Part shown: piece by piece, positions 19,500 to 27,950 of the stretch
Numbering within the stretch: the stretch's first letter is position 1
Layout of the letters: every line of letters starts with the position of its first letter
Assembly: GCA_963773195.1 (NCBI GenBank)
Contig: CAVZAE010000017.1
Location: forward strand, 62,001-126,000
Direction: 5' to 3'
Length of the DNA: 64,000 nt
From: CAIWHR01 sp963773195
Lineage (GTDB): Bacteria; Pseudomonadota; Gammaproteobacteria; Burkholderiales; Casimicrobiaceae
The notes under the pieces: model-generated
The model's input: only the letters and a program-made list of their open reading frames with translations
Databases searched by the model: none
Told to the model about the DNA's origin: nothing
Program-made: the position numbers and the translations under genes

Positions 19500-20222
19500 C
19501 TAGCTCGCCAGCGCCGCGCGCTGGGTGGAAATGAGGTCGCGAATGCCGCGTTCGGCAAGGGCGACGAGCGCTTCCATTTCGGGACGCGTGAACGGCGCGC
19601 CCTCGGCCGTGCCCTGCAGCTCCACGAAGCCGCCCGCGCCGGTCATCACGACGTTCATGTCGGTGTCGCAGCCGGAATCCTCGGCGTAGTCGAGGTCGAG
19701 GAGCGGCACGCCCTCGACGACGCCGACCGACACCGCGGCGACGAGATCGACCACGGGGTCCCCGTTCACGAGGCCCTTCGCCTTGCACCACGCGACCGCG
19801 TCGTGCAGCGCGACGCACGCGCCGGTGATCGACGCGCAGCGCGTGCCGCCGTCCGCCTGCAGAACGTCGCAGTCGATCTTGATCGTCCGTTCGCCCAACC
19901 GCGCGAGATGGGTCACCGCGCGCAGGCTGCGACCAATCAGCCGCTGGATCTCCTGCGTGCGTCCCGACTGCCTGCCGTCCGCCGCCTCGCGCCGCGTCCT
20001 CGTGTTCGTCGCGCGCGGCAGCATTCCATATTCGGCGGTAAGCCAGCCCTGGCCCTTGCCCTTGAGGAACGCCGGCACGCCCTCCTCGACACTCGCGGTG
20101 CAGACGACCTTCGTGTGGCCCGCCTCGATCAGCACCGAGCCTTCGGCATGCCGAGTGTAGCGGCGGGTGATCCGCAGCGGGCGGAGCTCGTCGGCGCGCC
20201 GGCCGGAGGAGCGTGCGCTCAT
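19500..20222 (-). CDS. rph: Ribonuclease PH
   Basis: 240 residues. The N-terminus (RADELRPLRITRRYTRHAEG), the phosphate-binding region GWLTAEYGMLPRATNTRTRRE, QRLIGRSLRAV, DCDVLQADGGTRCASITG, and the C-terminal EGAPFTRPEMEALVALAERG define RNase PH. The enzyme trims tRNA 3' ends phosphorolytically. It is the first gene of the rph-rdgB-hemW run; the preceding gene on the strand is an epimerase, 54 bases away. Confidence 0.95.
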   Translation of the reverse strand: MSARSSGRRADELRPLRITRRYTRHAEGSVLIEAGHTKVVCTASVEEGVPAFLKGKGQGWLTAEYGMLPRATNTRTRREAADGRQSGRTQEIQRLIGRSLRAVTHLARLGERTIKIDCDVLQADGGTRCASITGACVALHDAVAWCKAKGLVNGDPVVDLVAAVSVGVVEGVPLLDLDYAEDSGCDTDMNVVMTGAGGFVELQGTAEGAPFTRPEMEALVALAERGIRDLISTQRAALAS

Positions 20223-20276
20223 GCTCGCTTCCCAAGTGGAGAGACTTCGATTATAGCGGCGCCTGTCGTTCCGTCT

Positions 20277-21257
20277 TCAGATCGCATGTCGCAAGCGCCA
20301 CCACCGCGCCGTCGCCGCGAGACCCTGCGCGAGCGAGTGCCGCGGCTTCCAGCCGGTGGCCTCGATGAACGTCGCGGGATCGACCTCGAGCGACTCCGCG
20401 AGGCGATCGACCGTCGCACGGCGGCCAGACAGCGTGCCGGCAATCCGGAGGAGCGGCACCGGGACCGCGCGCAAGCGCGCCTCGACGCCCAGCGAGGCGG
20501 CGATCGCGCGCACGAGATCGGGCACGCCGATGCTCTCTTCGTCGGCAACGAAATGCACGCCTCGCGGTGGGAGCGATGCATCGAGCGCCGCGTCGATCGC
20601 GTCGACCAGGTTGCCGGTGCCGAGCACGCTGCGCCGGTTCCTGATCGCACCGAGCGGCAGCGCGTGCCCGCGCGCGATCTCGTCTTCGAGCGCGAGGAAG
20701 TTTCCGGCCACGCCGGGACCGTAGACCAGCGGCAGGCGCAGGATGACCGGTGCGAGAGAAGTCCCTGCACAGATGCGGCCGAGCTCGCGCTCCGCGTCGA
20801 GCTTGCTTCGCGCGTACGCGTCCTGCGGTGCCGGCGGATCGTCCGGGTGGAAGGGTCGGCCCGGCGCAGTCGATTCGCCGTTGACCTTGACCGTGCTCGC
20901 GAAGACGAAACGCGACGCGCCGGCGCGTACCGCAGCCTGGGCGAGGCGCACCGTCGCGACAACGTTGCCCGCCCGATACGCCGCCGCGGGATCGGCGAGC
21001 GTCTCCCGCATCACATGTGCACGCGCCGCGAGGTGAACGACGGCGCTGGCACCTTCGAGGAGTCCGGCGAGCTCGGCGTCCGCGGCCGTCGCCAGATCGC
21101 GCACGATGCGGAACTCGTCTGGAGATGGCGTCGCCTCTGTCCACCTGCGCACCGCAGCCCGGAACGGGCGCCGGGTTTCGCGGAAATGCGCGATCAGCGC
21201 GCGGCCGACGAAGCCACCTGCGCCGGTCACGACGACCAGGCCGTCGCTCAGAACCAT
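20277..21257 (-). CDS. NAD-dependent epimerase/dehydratase (UDP-sugar type)
   Basis: 326 residues from ATG 21257. Extended SDR: nucleotide motif VTGAGGFVGRALIAHF near residue 10, VVHLAARAHVM, FVFASTVKVNGE, and DAYARSKLDAERELG with the Tyr-x3-Lys pair. The order resembles WbpV/Fcl-like UDP-GlcNAc or UDP-glucose epimerases used in O-antigen assembly. It overlaps the end of the glycosyltransferase gene upstream by ten bases, so the two form a small sugar operon placed away from the main polysaccharide region. The substrate is not determined. Confidence 0.85.
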   Translation of the reverse strand: MVLSDGLVVVTGAGGFVGRALIAHFRETRRPFRAAVRRWTEATPSPDEFRIVRDLATAADAELAGLLEGASAVVHLAARAHVMRETLADPAAAYRAGNVVATVRLAQAAVRAGASRFVFASTVKVNGESTAPGRPFHPDDPPAPQDAYARSKLDAERELGRICAGTSLAPVILRLPLVYGPGVAGNFLALEDEIARGHALPLGAIRNRRSVLGTGNLVDAIDAALDASLPPRGVHFVADEESIGVPDLVRAIAASLGVEARLRAVPVPLLRIAGTLSGRRATVDRLAESLEVDPATFIEATGWKPRHSLAQGLAATARWWRLRHAI

Positions 21258-22093
21258 CGCCACCCGTGCTTGCGATAGAAGCGAAAGCCGCTCTTCACGA
21301 ACCAGTAGATGTGCTGGAGGCCCTTGCGCGCGGCGTGCCCGCCGTGGTGCACGACCTTGAACGAGGGCAGGTATACGGTCTGCGTGACCTTGTTCAAGCG
21401 CACGCTCCAGTCGAAGTCCTCGAAGTAGAGGAAGTACTTGGGATCGAAACCGCCGGTCGTGTCGATGGCCTTGCGCCGGATCAGCATGCACGCTCCCGAC
21501 ATCACCGGCACGCCGAGCACCGGTTTTTCGCTTGCGGGATCGATATAGTCACGGAGCTCGTAGCGGTTGAGGCGCTTGCGGAAGAGTCGCTGCACGAACG
21601 AAGGCGCGAAACCACGCAGGAACAGGTCGAACACCGCCGGGTAGCGCTTGCACAGGTAGTCCGGCATACCGTCGTCCCCTCGGGTGACCGCCGGCGCGGC
21701 GACGCCGACGTCCGGATGGGCATCGAGCCACCGGACCGCGTTCGCGAGCGCGTCGCTCGCAACCTCGACGTCGGGATTGAGCACGAGCTGATAGTCGGCG
21801 CCCGTGCCGTGCAGCATCAGGTTGTGCGCGATGCCGTAGCCGATGTTGAGGTGGCCGTGCAGGTACGTCACCTGGATGCCGGAATCGGCGAACCGCGCCT
21901 TGCCCAGGCGGATCACTTCGTCGGCGACGGTGCGATCCTCGCTGTTGTCGATCAGTGCGACCGCCACACTCTTCACGCAGCCGTCCTCGCGCGCGGCGGC
22001 AATCGCGAGCGCGAGCTTGCGTAGGCATCGCTCGAGCAGCGCGGTATCCGGCCGGAAAGTGACGACGCTGACGGTCAGCGAGGAGGGCAGCAC
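21248..22093 (-). CDS. Family 2 glycosyltransferase (rhamnosyltransferase-like)
   Basis: 281 residues from a GTG at 22093; the frame is open further up but homology starts at SLTVSVVTFRPDTALLERCL. Typical GT2 segments are VALIDNSED, LHGHLNIGYGIAHNLML, QLVLNPDVEV (the DxD-equivalent region NPDVE), VPVMSGACMLIRRKA and FDPKYFLYFEDFDWSVRL. The sequence is closest in style to WbbL-like rhamnosyl transferases. No membrane segment is obvious. It is followed by the epimerase gene. Confidence 0.87.
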   Translation of the reverse strand: MLPSSLTVSVVTFRPDTALLERCLRKLALAIAAAREDGCVKSVAVALIDNSEDRTVADEVIRLGKARFADSGIQVTYLHGHLNIGYGIAHNLMLHGTGADYQLVLNPDVEVASDALANAVRWLDAHPDVGVAAPAVTRGDDGMPDYLCKRYPAVFDLFLRGFAPSFVQRLFRKRLNRYELRDYIDPASEKPVLGVPVMSGACMLIRRKAIDTTGGFDPKYFLYFEDFDWSVRLNKVTQTVYLPSFKVVHHGGHAARKGLQHIYWFVKSGFRFYRKHGWRWF

Positions 22094-22211
22094 GTGGGAG
22101 CGGGAGGGCGGCGCGATGCGTGGCGACGCCGCCGCGCGTTTGGGTAGAATCGTCGGAGAATCGCGTGGCCGCGTCAACCGCTGCGAGGTTCGTCTTCAAC
22201 CTCACCGCGCC

Positions 22212-23276
22212 ATGACCCCGCCCGGACCCCGCTTTTCCGCCGCCGCGCTCACGGCTTTCGCGCATGCGCTGCTCGTCCAGGCCGGCGTGCGCGACGACAT
22301 TGCAACCGACGTGGCAGACATCCTGGTCGAGGCGGACCTCCTTGGCCACACGACGCATGGGCTCGCGCTGCTCGCGCCGTACCTGAAAGAGATCGAGCAG
22401 GGGACGATGGCGAAGTCCGGGTCGCCGGAAGTCGTTAACGAACGGGCCGCCGCACAGACCTGGGACGGGTGTCGGCTGCCGGGGCCGTGGCTCACGCTGC
22501 GCGCGCTCGACGCGGCGGCCGCGATGGCGGATGCACATGGCACCGGCACGGTCGTCGTTCGCCGCTCGCACCACATCGCGTGCCTCGCCGCGTACCTCAT
22601 TCGTGCGACCGAGCGCGGGCTCCTCGCGCTGGTGCAGAGCTCCGATCCGCTGCTCGCGGCCGTCGTTCCGCACGGGGGCGTCACGCCGATCGTCACCCCC
22701 AATCCAATCGCCGCGGGACTGCCGACGTCGGGCGACCCCGTCCTCGTCGACGTTTCGACGTCGATCACCAGCATGGGCTTCGCGAACCAGGAGCGCGCGG
22801 CGGGTCGCCGGCTCCCCGGCCCATGGCTCGTCGACTGCGACGGCAACGCGACCGACGATCCGCGGGTGCTCGCGAGCGACCCCAAGGGCGCGCTGTTGCC
22901 GTTGGGCGGCCTCGACGCCGGCTACAAGGGCTTCGGACTCGCGCTCATCGTCGAAGCGCTGACGGCGGGGCTCGCAGGCTTGGGCCGCGCCGATCCGCCG
23001 GAAGGCTGGGGCGGCACCGTCTTCGTCCAGGTGCTCGATCCCGAAGCATTCGGCGGGCTCGAGGCCTTCCGGCGGCAGATGGATCATCTGGTGCGCGCCG
23101 CACACGCCTCGAGACCGCGTACCGGCACCGATCGCGTGCGCCTGCCGGGCGAAGCGGGGCTCAAGCGCCGGCGCGAGCAGCGTGCGAACGGCGTCGCGCT
23201 CTACCCCGCGATCATGCCGGCGCTCGAACCTTGGGGGGTGAAGCTCGGCGTCGCCCTGCCGCCGTCGCTCCGCTGA
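22212..23276 (+). CDS. Malate/L-lactate/ureidoglycolate dehydrogenase-family oxidoreductase
   Basis: 354 residues from ATG 22212. The family (LdhD-like, unrelated to the Rossmann malate dehydrogenase) is identified by LVEADLLGHTTHGLALLAPYL, ADAHGTGTVVVRRSHHIACL with the catalytic His in RSHH, TPNPIAAGLP, VLVDVSTSITSMGFA, PLGGLDAGYKGFGLALIVEAL and the C-terminal RVRLPGE. NAD(P)-dependent oxidation of a 2-hydroxy acid is expected. It stands alone on the plus strand, divergent from the glycosyltransferase gene and nearly touching the prmC stop. A link to the catabolic operon at 5-11 kb is possible but not shown. Confidence 0.88.
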   Translation: MTPPGPRFSAAALTAFAHALLVQAGVRDDIATDVADILVEADLLGHTTHGLALLAPYLKEIEQGTMAKSGSPEVVNERAAAQTWDGCRLPGPWLTLRALDAAAAMADAHGTGTVVVRRSHHIACLAAYLIRATERGLLALVQSSDPLLAAVVPHGGVTPIVTPNPIAAGLPTSGDPVLVDVSTSITSMGFANQERAAGRRLPGPWLVDCDGNATDDPRVLASDPKGALLPLGGLDAGYKGFGLALIVEALTAGLAGLGRADPPEGWGGTVFVQVLDPEAFGGLEAFRRQMDHLVRAAHASRPRTGTDRVRLPGEAGLKRRREQRANGVALYPAIMPALEPWGVKLGVALPPSLR

Positions 23277-23279
23277 GCG

Positions 23280-24107
23280 TCAGGCAGGTGCACGGCCGGT
23301 CACAACCCGCGGAATTCCCGCGAGATCGCGCGCGGCGGTGATCTCGGTCAATCCCGCTCCGGCGAACAGCGCGAGCACGGTGTCGGCCTGATCGTAACCG
23401 TGCTCGACGACGAGCGTGCCGCCGGACACGAGATGCGCGCACGCACCGCCGACGATCACGCGGAGCGCTGCCAGGCCGTCACCCGCGGGAACGAGCGCCG
23501 ACCGGGGTTCGAAGCGCACGTCGCCGGCAGCGAGATGCGGGTCGTCGATCTCGACATACGGCGGATTCGCGGCGATCAGGTCGAAGCGGCCGTCCGCCAG
23601 GCCGTCATACCAGGTTGCCTTCAGGAACTCGACGTTCGCGAAGTCCAGCCGCCGCGCGTTGGCTTCGGCGACCGCGAGCGCTTCCGTCGACGTGTCCGTC
23701 GCCAGCACGCGGGCTCGCGGCCGCTCGTGCGCGAGCGCAAGGGCAATCGCGCCGCTGCCGGTGCCTAGATCAAGGATGGCAACGTCACGATCCTTCGGCA
23801 GCCGCTCGAGTGCGACCTCGACCAGGGTCTCCGTCTCGGGACGCGGGATCAGCACCGCAGGCGAAACGGTGAGCGACAGGCCCCAGAACTCGCGCACACC
23901 GGTCAGGTACGCAACGGGCTCGCCTTCTCGCCGCCGCTTCGCGAGGGCGAAGAATGCGGCGGCGGACTCGCGCGAAACCAAATCGGTCCGGTGCGCAGCG
24001 AGCCACGCGCGGTCGCGTCCAAGCACGTGAGCGAGCAGCACCTGCGCGTCGAGCGGCACGAGGCCGGCGTTCGCAAGCGCGCGGCCGACAGTAGGCGCAT
24101 CGGTCAC
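23280..24107 (-). CDS. prmC: Peptide chain release factor N5-glutamine methyltransferase
   Basis: 275 residues. SAM motif ILDLGTGSGAIALAL (about 111-125) and the catalytic NPPY at 181-184 for Gln methylation, with PVAYLTGVREFWGL and VLIPRPETETLVE before them, as in all PrmC proteins. It methylates the Gln of the GGQ motif of RF1 and RF2. It belongs to the hemA-prfA-prmC block, but a GNAT gene sits between prfA and prmC, with four-base overlaps on both sides. Confidence 0.95.
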   Translation of the reverse strand: MTDAPTVGRALANAGLVPLDAQVLLAHVLGRDRAWLAAHRTDLVSRESAAAFFALAKRRREGEPVAYLTGVREFWGLSLTVSPAVLIPRPETETLVEVALERLPKDRDVAILDLGTGSGAIALALAHERPRARVLATDTSTEALAVAEANARRLDFANVEFLKATWYDGLADGRFDLIAANPPYVEIDDPHLAAGDVRFEPRSALVPAGDGLAALRVIVGGACAHLVSGGTLVVEHGYDQADTVLALFAGAGLTEITAARDLAGIPRVVTGRAPA

Positions 24108-24631
24108 GGATTCGGATTCTTCGCCGCGAACACCCGCAACCGCTGCCCATAGTACCGGCCCCAGCCGTCGGGGCGGAGTCCGGCCTTCTGCAGCACTCGC
24201 TGTGACGCCGCGTTATGGCGATGCGTAATGCCGATGATCCGGTGCAATCCCAGGTCGTCGAACCCGTAGCGGACAAGCTCGGTGGCGCCCTCGGTCGCGA
24301 AACCCTGGTCCCATGCGTTGCGCAGCAGGCGGTACCCGATCTCGACGACGACCGTGTCCGGAATGTACTTGAGCGTGAACCAGCCGATGTACGCGCCCGT
24401 GTCGCGCCGAGCGGCGCGCCACGTGCCGAGGCCGGGATAGAGCCGGTAGATGCGAGGGATGATCCGCATCCGCGCCGCGACATCGGCGCGCGGGGTCGGC
24501 TTGCCGCCATTGATATAGCGCATGACGGCGGGATCCTGGTCGAGGCGCCAGATATCGTCCCGGTCGGATGCGACGAACTCGCGCAGCTCGAGCCGCAGCG
24601 TGACGAGCCACGGCGCCGGCGTCTTGGTCAT
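24104..24631 (-). CDS. GNAT N-acetyltransferase (RimJ/RimL type)
   Basis: 175 residues from ATG 24631. Segments LVTLRLELREFVASDRDDIW, AVMRYINGGKPT, YIGWFTLKYIP, EIGYRLLRNAWDQGFATEGA (acetyl-CoA loop) and HNAASQRVLQKAGL match the Acetyltransf_3 group. It overlaps the prfA stop by four bases and prmC by four bases, so it is translated with them. The RimJ-type sequence and the position among ribosome-release genes suggest a protein N-terminal acetyltransferase, but a small-molecule target cannot be excluded. Confidence 0.88.
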   Translation of the reverse strand: MTKTPAPWLVTLRLELREFVASDRDDIWRLDQDPAVMRYINGGKPTPRADVAARMRIIPRIYRLYPGLGTWRAARRDTGAYIGWFTLKYIPDTVVVEIGYRLLRNAWDQGFATEGATELVRYGFDDLGLHRIIGITHRHNAASQRVLQKAGLRPDGWGRYYGQRLRVFAAKNPNP

Positions 24632-25710
24632 GGCTCGGGCGCGAGCGCCGCGAGCTGCTCGGCCTGATGTTCCTGCGCGAGCGCGGCCACGAGCTCCGAG
24701 AGATCGCCGTCCATGATCGCGTCGATCTTGTAGAGCGTGAGGTTGATCCGGTGGTCGGTCACCCGCCCTTGCGGGAAGTTGTACGTGCGGATCCGTTCGC
24801 TGCGGTCGCCCGAGCCGATCAGGCTCTTCCGATGCGCGGCTTCCTTCGTCTGCCGCTCGCTGCGCTCGCGGTCGAGCAGGCGCGAGGCGAGCACCGCCAT
24901 CGCCTGCGCCCGATTCCGGTGCTGGGACCGGTCGTCCTGGCATTCGACGACAATGCCCGTCGGAAGATGCGTTACGCGCACGGCGGAGTCCGTCTTGTTG
25001 ACGTGCTGACCCCCGGCGCCCGATGAGCGGAACGTATCGATGCGGATCTCCGCCGGATTGATCGTGATATCGGCGATGGGATCGGCTTCGGGCAGCACGG
25101 CCACGGTGCATGCGGACGTGTGGATCCGTCCCTGCGCTTCCGTCTCCGGCACTCGCTGCACGCGGTGGCCGCCCGATTCGAACTTGAGCTTCGAATAGGC
25201 GCCTGTCCCGACGACGCGCGCGATCACCTCCTTGTAGCCGCCGAGCTCGGAGGGCGATGCCGACACGAGCTCGACCTGCCAGCGGTTGCGCTCGGCGTAG
25301 CGCGTGTACATCCGGAAGAGATCGCCCGCGAACAGTGCCGACTCGTCGCCGCCGGTGCCTGCGCGGATTTCGAGGAAGACGTTGCGCTCGTCATTCGGAT
25401 CCTTGGGCAGCAGCATCCGCTGCAGGTCGGCGGCGAGCGCGGTCATCTTGTCCCGCGCGACCGTCCGCTCCTCGTCTGCGAACGCGCGCATCGCAGGGTC
25501 CTGTGCGAGCTCGTCGGCGGCGCCCGCATCGCGCTCGGCGGCCTTGTACTCCTGAAAGCGCGCGACGACCGGCGCGATCTCCGCGTGCTCTTTCGTCAGC
25601 GCGCGATAGCGGTCGAGGTTGCGTGCGGCGTCGGGCGCCGCGAGCGTCGCATCGAGCTCCGCGAGGCGCAGCGCGAGCTGGCCGAGTTTCGTGTGCAACG
25701 AAGCTTTCAT
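24628..25710 (-). CDS. prfA: Peptide chain release factor 1
   Basis: 360 residues, the standard RF1 length. The stop-codon recognition tripeptide PET (188-190) sits in VQRVPETEAQGRIHTSA and the catalytic GGQ is at 233-235 in SSGAGGQHVNKTDSAVRVTH. RF1 releases nascent chains at UAA and UAG. It lies 114 bases downstream of hemA, separated by a palindromic repeat, and is coupled to the GNAT and prmC genes. Confidence 0.97.
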   Translation of the reverse strand: MKASLHTKLGQLALRLAELDATLAAPDAARNLDRYRALTKEHAEIAPVVARFQEYKAAERDAGAADELAQDPAMRAFADEERTVARDKMTALAADLQRMLLPKDPNDERNVFLEIRAGTGGDESALFAGDLFRMYTRYAERNRWQVELVSASPSELGGYKEVIARVVGTGAYSKLKFESGGHRVQRVPETEAQGRIHTSACTVAVLPEADPIADITINPAEIRIDTFRSSGAGGQHVNKTDSAVRVTHLPTGIVVECQDDRSQHRNRAQAMAVLASRLLDRERSERQTKEAAHRKSLIGSGDRSERIRTYNFPQGRVTDHRINLTLYKIDAIMDGDLSELVAALAQEHQAEQLAALAPEP

Positions 25711-25736
25711 CGGTAAAGGCGGGTCGCATCGGCGCC

Positions 25737-25815
25737 GTCATTCCCGCGGAGACGGGAATCCAGTGTCGTTCGTCGGTGAGGAACGACACTGGGTCCCCGC
25801 CTGCGCGGGGACGAC
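25737..25815. repeat. REP-like intergenic palindrome between hemA and prfA
   Basis: Two 35-base arms (25737-25771 and 25781-25815) are imperfect inverted copies around a 9-base loop. Each arm also contains its own small hairpin (ATTCCCGC facing GCGGGAAT-like bases; GTCCCCGC facing GCGGGGAC). The outer sequence GTCATTCCCGC...GCGGGGACGAC is the style of dispersed REP/ITR-like repeats known in many beta- and gammaproteobacteria. It may stabilise or attenuate the hemA-prfA transcript. I found no second copy in this window. Confidence 0.75.
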
Positions 25816-25824
25816 GAGCGCAAG

Positions 25825-27081
25825 CTAATGCCCGTTGTCGGGCAGGCGGTAGATGCGCTCGAGCATCGCGACCAGCTCCGCGCGCTCCGCGTCTCCCGCC
25901 TGGTTCAGCGCCTGCGTCGGCCCGTGCAGGAACTTGTTGGTGAGGCCGCGCGCCAGCGCGTCCAGCACCTGCTCCGGCGGAGTCCCATGCGCGAGCAGCC
26001 GCCGCGCCCGCTCGAGCTCGGCCGCGCGCAGCTGGTCGTGGTGACCGTGCAACGCGGTTATCGTCGGTACCACGCTACGGCCCTCGAGCCAGCGGAGGAA
26101 GCTCTCGGCCTGCGCCGCGATCATCGCCTCGGCCTGTGCGACCGCCTCCTGGCGGATCTGCAGATTGCCCTGGACGATCGTGGACAGGTCGTCGACCGTA
26201 TAGAGGAACACGTCGTTGAGGTTCGCGGCCTCGGGTTCGACATCGCGCGGGACTGCGAGGTCGACAATGAAGATCGGCGCATGCTTGCGCGCCTTGACCA
26301 CGCGCTCGAGCAGACCCTTGCCCAGGATCGGCAGCGTGCTCGCAGTACACGTCACGATGATGTCGAACTGCGCCAGCCGCTCCGGCATCTCATTCAACGT
26401 GATCGCCTCGGCGGCAAAGCGCGCCGCGAGCTCCCGGCCACGTTCGAGCGTCCGGTTGGCGATCGTGATCGCCCGGGGATTGCGCGCGGCGAAGTGCGTT
26501 GCCGTGAGATCGATCATTTCCCCCGCGCCGATGAGCAGGATCCGCTGCTCGGCGATCGATGGGAAGATGCGCTCGGCCAGCTTCACCGAGGCCGCCGCCA
26601 TCGAGATCGACGCGCTGCCGATCTCGGTCTGGGCGCGGACATCCTTTGCCACGGCGAACGTCCGCTGGAACAACCGGTTCAGCACGAGCCCCAACGTGCC
26701 TGCGGCTTCGGCGTGGCGGACGGCCTGCTTCATCTGGCCCAGGATCTGCGGCTCGCCCAGCACCATCGAATCGAGGCCCGAGGCGACACGGAACGCGTGG
26801 GTCACCGCTTGTTCGCGCGGCAATGTGTAGAGGTACGGCGAGAGGGAATCCCGCGGCACTCGATGGAACTCCTCGAGCCACTCGACCACAGGCCGCGGCT
26901 CCGGGCCATGGACGTAGAGCTCGGTACGGTTACACGTCGACAGAATCGCCGCTTCCTTGACCGCGGGGCGGGCGAGGAGGTCGCGCAGCGCGTGACCGAG
27001 ACCTTCGGGCGCGAAGGCGACCCGTTCGCGCACGTCGAGCGGCGCGGTCGCGTGATTCAGGCCGAGGGCGTAAAGGGACAT
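25825..27081 (-). CDS. hemA: Glutamyl-tRNA reductase
   Basis: 418 residues. The N-terminus (LGLNHATAPLDVRERVAF), the catalytic Cys50 in ILSTCNRTELYV, SGLDSMVLGEPQILGQMK, and the NADPH domain opening ILLIGAGEMIDLTATHFA identify HemA. The C-terminal dimerisation helix region contains HDQLRAAELERARRLLAHG. It makes glutamate semialdehyde, the first committed step of C5 heme synthesis. It leads the block hemA-prfA-GNAT-prmC, common in proteobacteria. Confidence 0.97.
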   Translation of the reverse strand: MSLYALGLNHATAPLDVRERVAFAPEGLGHALRDLLARPAVKEAAILSTCNRTELYVHGPEPRPVVEWLEEFHRVPRDSLSPYLYTLPREQAVTHAFRVASGLDSMVLGEPQILGQMKQAVRHAEAAGTLGLVLNRLFQRTFAVAKDVRAQTEIGSASISMAAASVKLAERIFPSIAEQRILLIGAGEMIDLTATHFAARNPRAITIANRTLERGRELAARFAAEAITLNEMPERLAQFDIIVTCTASTLPILGKGLLERVVKARKHAPIFIVDLAVPRDVEPEAANLNDVFLYTVDDLSTIVQGNLQIRQEAVAQAEAMIAAQAESFLRWLEGRSVVPTITALHGHHDQLRAAELERARRLLAHGTPPEQVLDALARGLTNKFLHGPTQALNQAGDAERAELVAMLERIYRLPDNGH

Positions 27082-27156
27082 GCGTGAAACGTCGCCGGGT
27101 TGGCTCGGCGCATTTTAGCCCAGTCGCCAGGTCGTGACTGGCAAGGCCTTGATTTT

Positions 27157-27768
27157 TCAGTCAGCCACGAAATCGACGACGAGTCGAGTCGCCTTGGCGA
27201 TGTCGGAGCGACCGTACTGCAGGTCCCGCAGGCCGATGACATAGCCGGCCATCATGCGCAGCGCAAGCGTCTCGATGCGCTCCGCGGTCTCGTTCGGCCC
27301 CGCCGCCGAGCGCATGAAGTCAGCCAGGATCTCGAGCGTCTGGTCGAGGTGCCCCTGGGCCCGGTCGTGGTCGGCGCCGGTCCAGAACCAAAGGTATCCG
27401 ACGTAGGCCTGCACGAGGTTCATCCGGGGGAGATCGAGCGCGTAGAGGCGCGACACGACGTCGCCTATCCGGCGCCGGAGCCCTGTGCGCAGTTTCGTCG
27501 CACCCCGGATGGCATCGAGCCGCGATGGGCGGTCCTGCTCGCCCAGCGTGAGAAGGATCGACGCCTTGCCGCCGACGCTCTTGACGATGGCCGCCTTGGT
27601 GACACCCACATCACGGGCAAGGTCATCCAGGCGCAGCGACTCGAAGCCCCCCGCGAGGACGCGAGCGCGCGCCGCGTCGAGGATCCGGCGCCGCGTGTCC
27701 TGCCCGCGCAGGACGTGAAGCGAGTCCGGTCGCACCGGCCGCCGCTTGCCGCGTACCACGACGCTCAT
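27157..27768 (-). CDS. TetR/AcrR family transcriptional regulator
   Basis: 203 residues. The N-terminal helix-turn-helix region is TRRRILDAARARVLAGGFES then LRLDDLARDVGVTKAAIVKS, a TetR pattern. The remainder is a helical ligand-binding domain without recognisable class features. It faces the gene at 27951 across an unusually AT-rich gap with two inverted repeats, which is the usual layout for a TetR repressor controlling itself and a divergent target. The inducer is unknown. Confidence 0.85.
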   Translation of the reverse strand: MSVVVRGKRRPVRPDSLHVLRGQDTRRRILDAARARVLAGGFESLRLDDLARDVGVTKAAIVKSVGGKASILLTLGEQDRPSRLDAIRGATKLRTGLRRRIGDVVSRLYALDLPRMNLVQAYVGYLWFWTGADHDRAQGHLDQTLEILADFMRSAAGPNETAERIETLALRMMAGYVIGLRDLQYGRSDIAKATRLVVDFVAD

Positions 27769-27797
27769 GGCTCCCCCCCAAGAGTCGTTACATATCC

Positions 27798-27834
27798 AGT
27801 ATACCTTGATTACTTGATTAGGTATCGGTATACT
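27798..27834. promoter_or_regulatory. Inverted repeat in tetR upstream gap (candidate operator 1)
   Basis: AGTATACC at 27798-27805 is repeated inverted as GGTATACT at 27827-27834, centred in an AT-rich stretch unlike the surrounding GC-rich DNA; a TTGATTACTTGATTA direct repeat lies between the arms. The position directly ahead of the TetR gene makes it a good candidate operator. Confidence 0.5.
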
Positions 27835-27839
27835 ATAGT

Positions 27840-27871
27840 CACTACTCTATAAGTAGCGGTAACGAGTAGTG
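27840..27871. promoter_or_regulatory. Inverted repeat in tetR upstream gap (candidate operator 2)
   Basis: CACTACTC at 27840-27847 is repeated inverted as GAGTAGTG at 27864-27871 with a 16-base spacer. It lies six bases from the first repeat and between the TetR gene and the divergent gene at 27951. It may be a second operator or an mRNA hairpin in the leader of the plus-strand gene. Confidence 0.45.
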
Positions 27872-27950
27872 GCGCGTTCTGTAGTTCCTCTTTTCCGCCG
27901 CCGCCACCGTTAATGTCTGTCCCGGTGGCGGCGCGCGGCCTTTTGCAATC

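Noticed and set aside
17185..21278. Very long plus-strand frames (608 and 782 codons)
   Set aside because: They lie opposite amidase, hemW, rdgB, rph and the epimerase, which all show full family motifs. High GC makes long antisense frames common.
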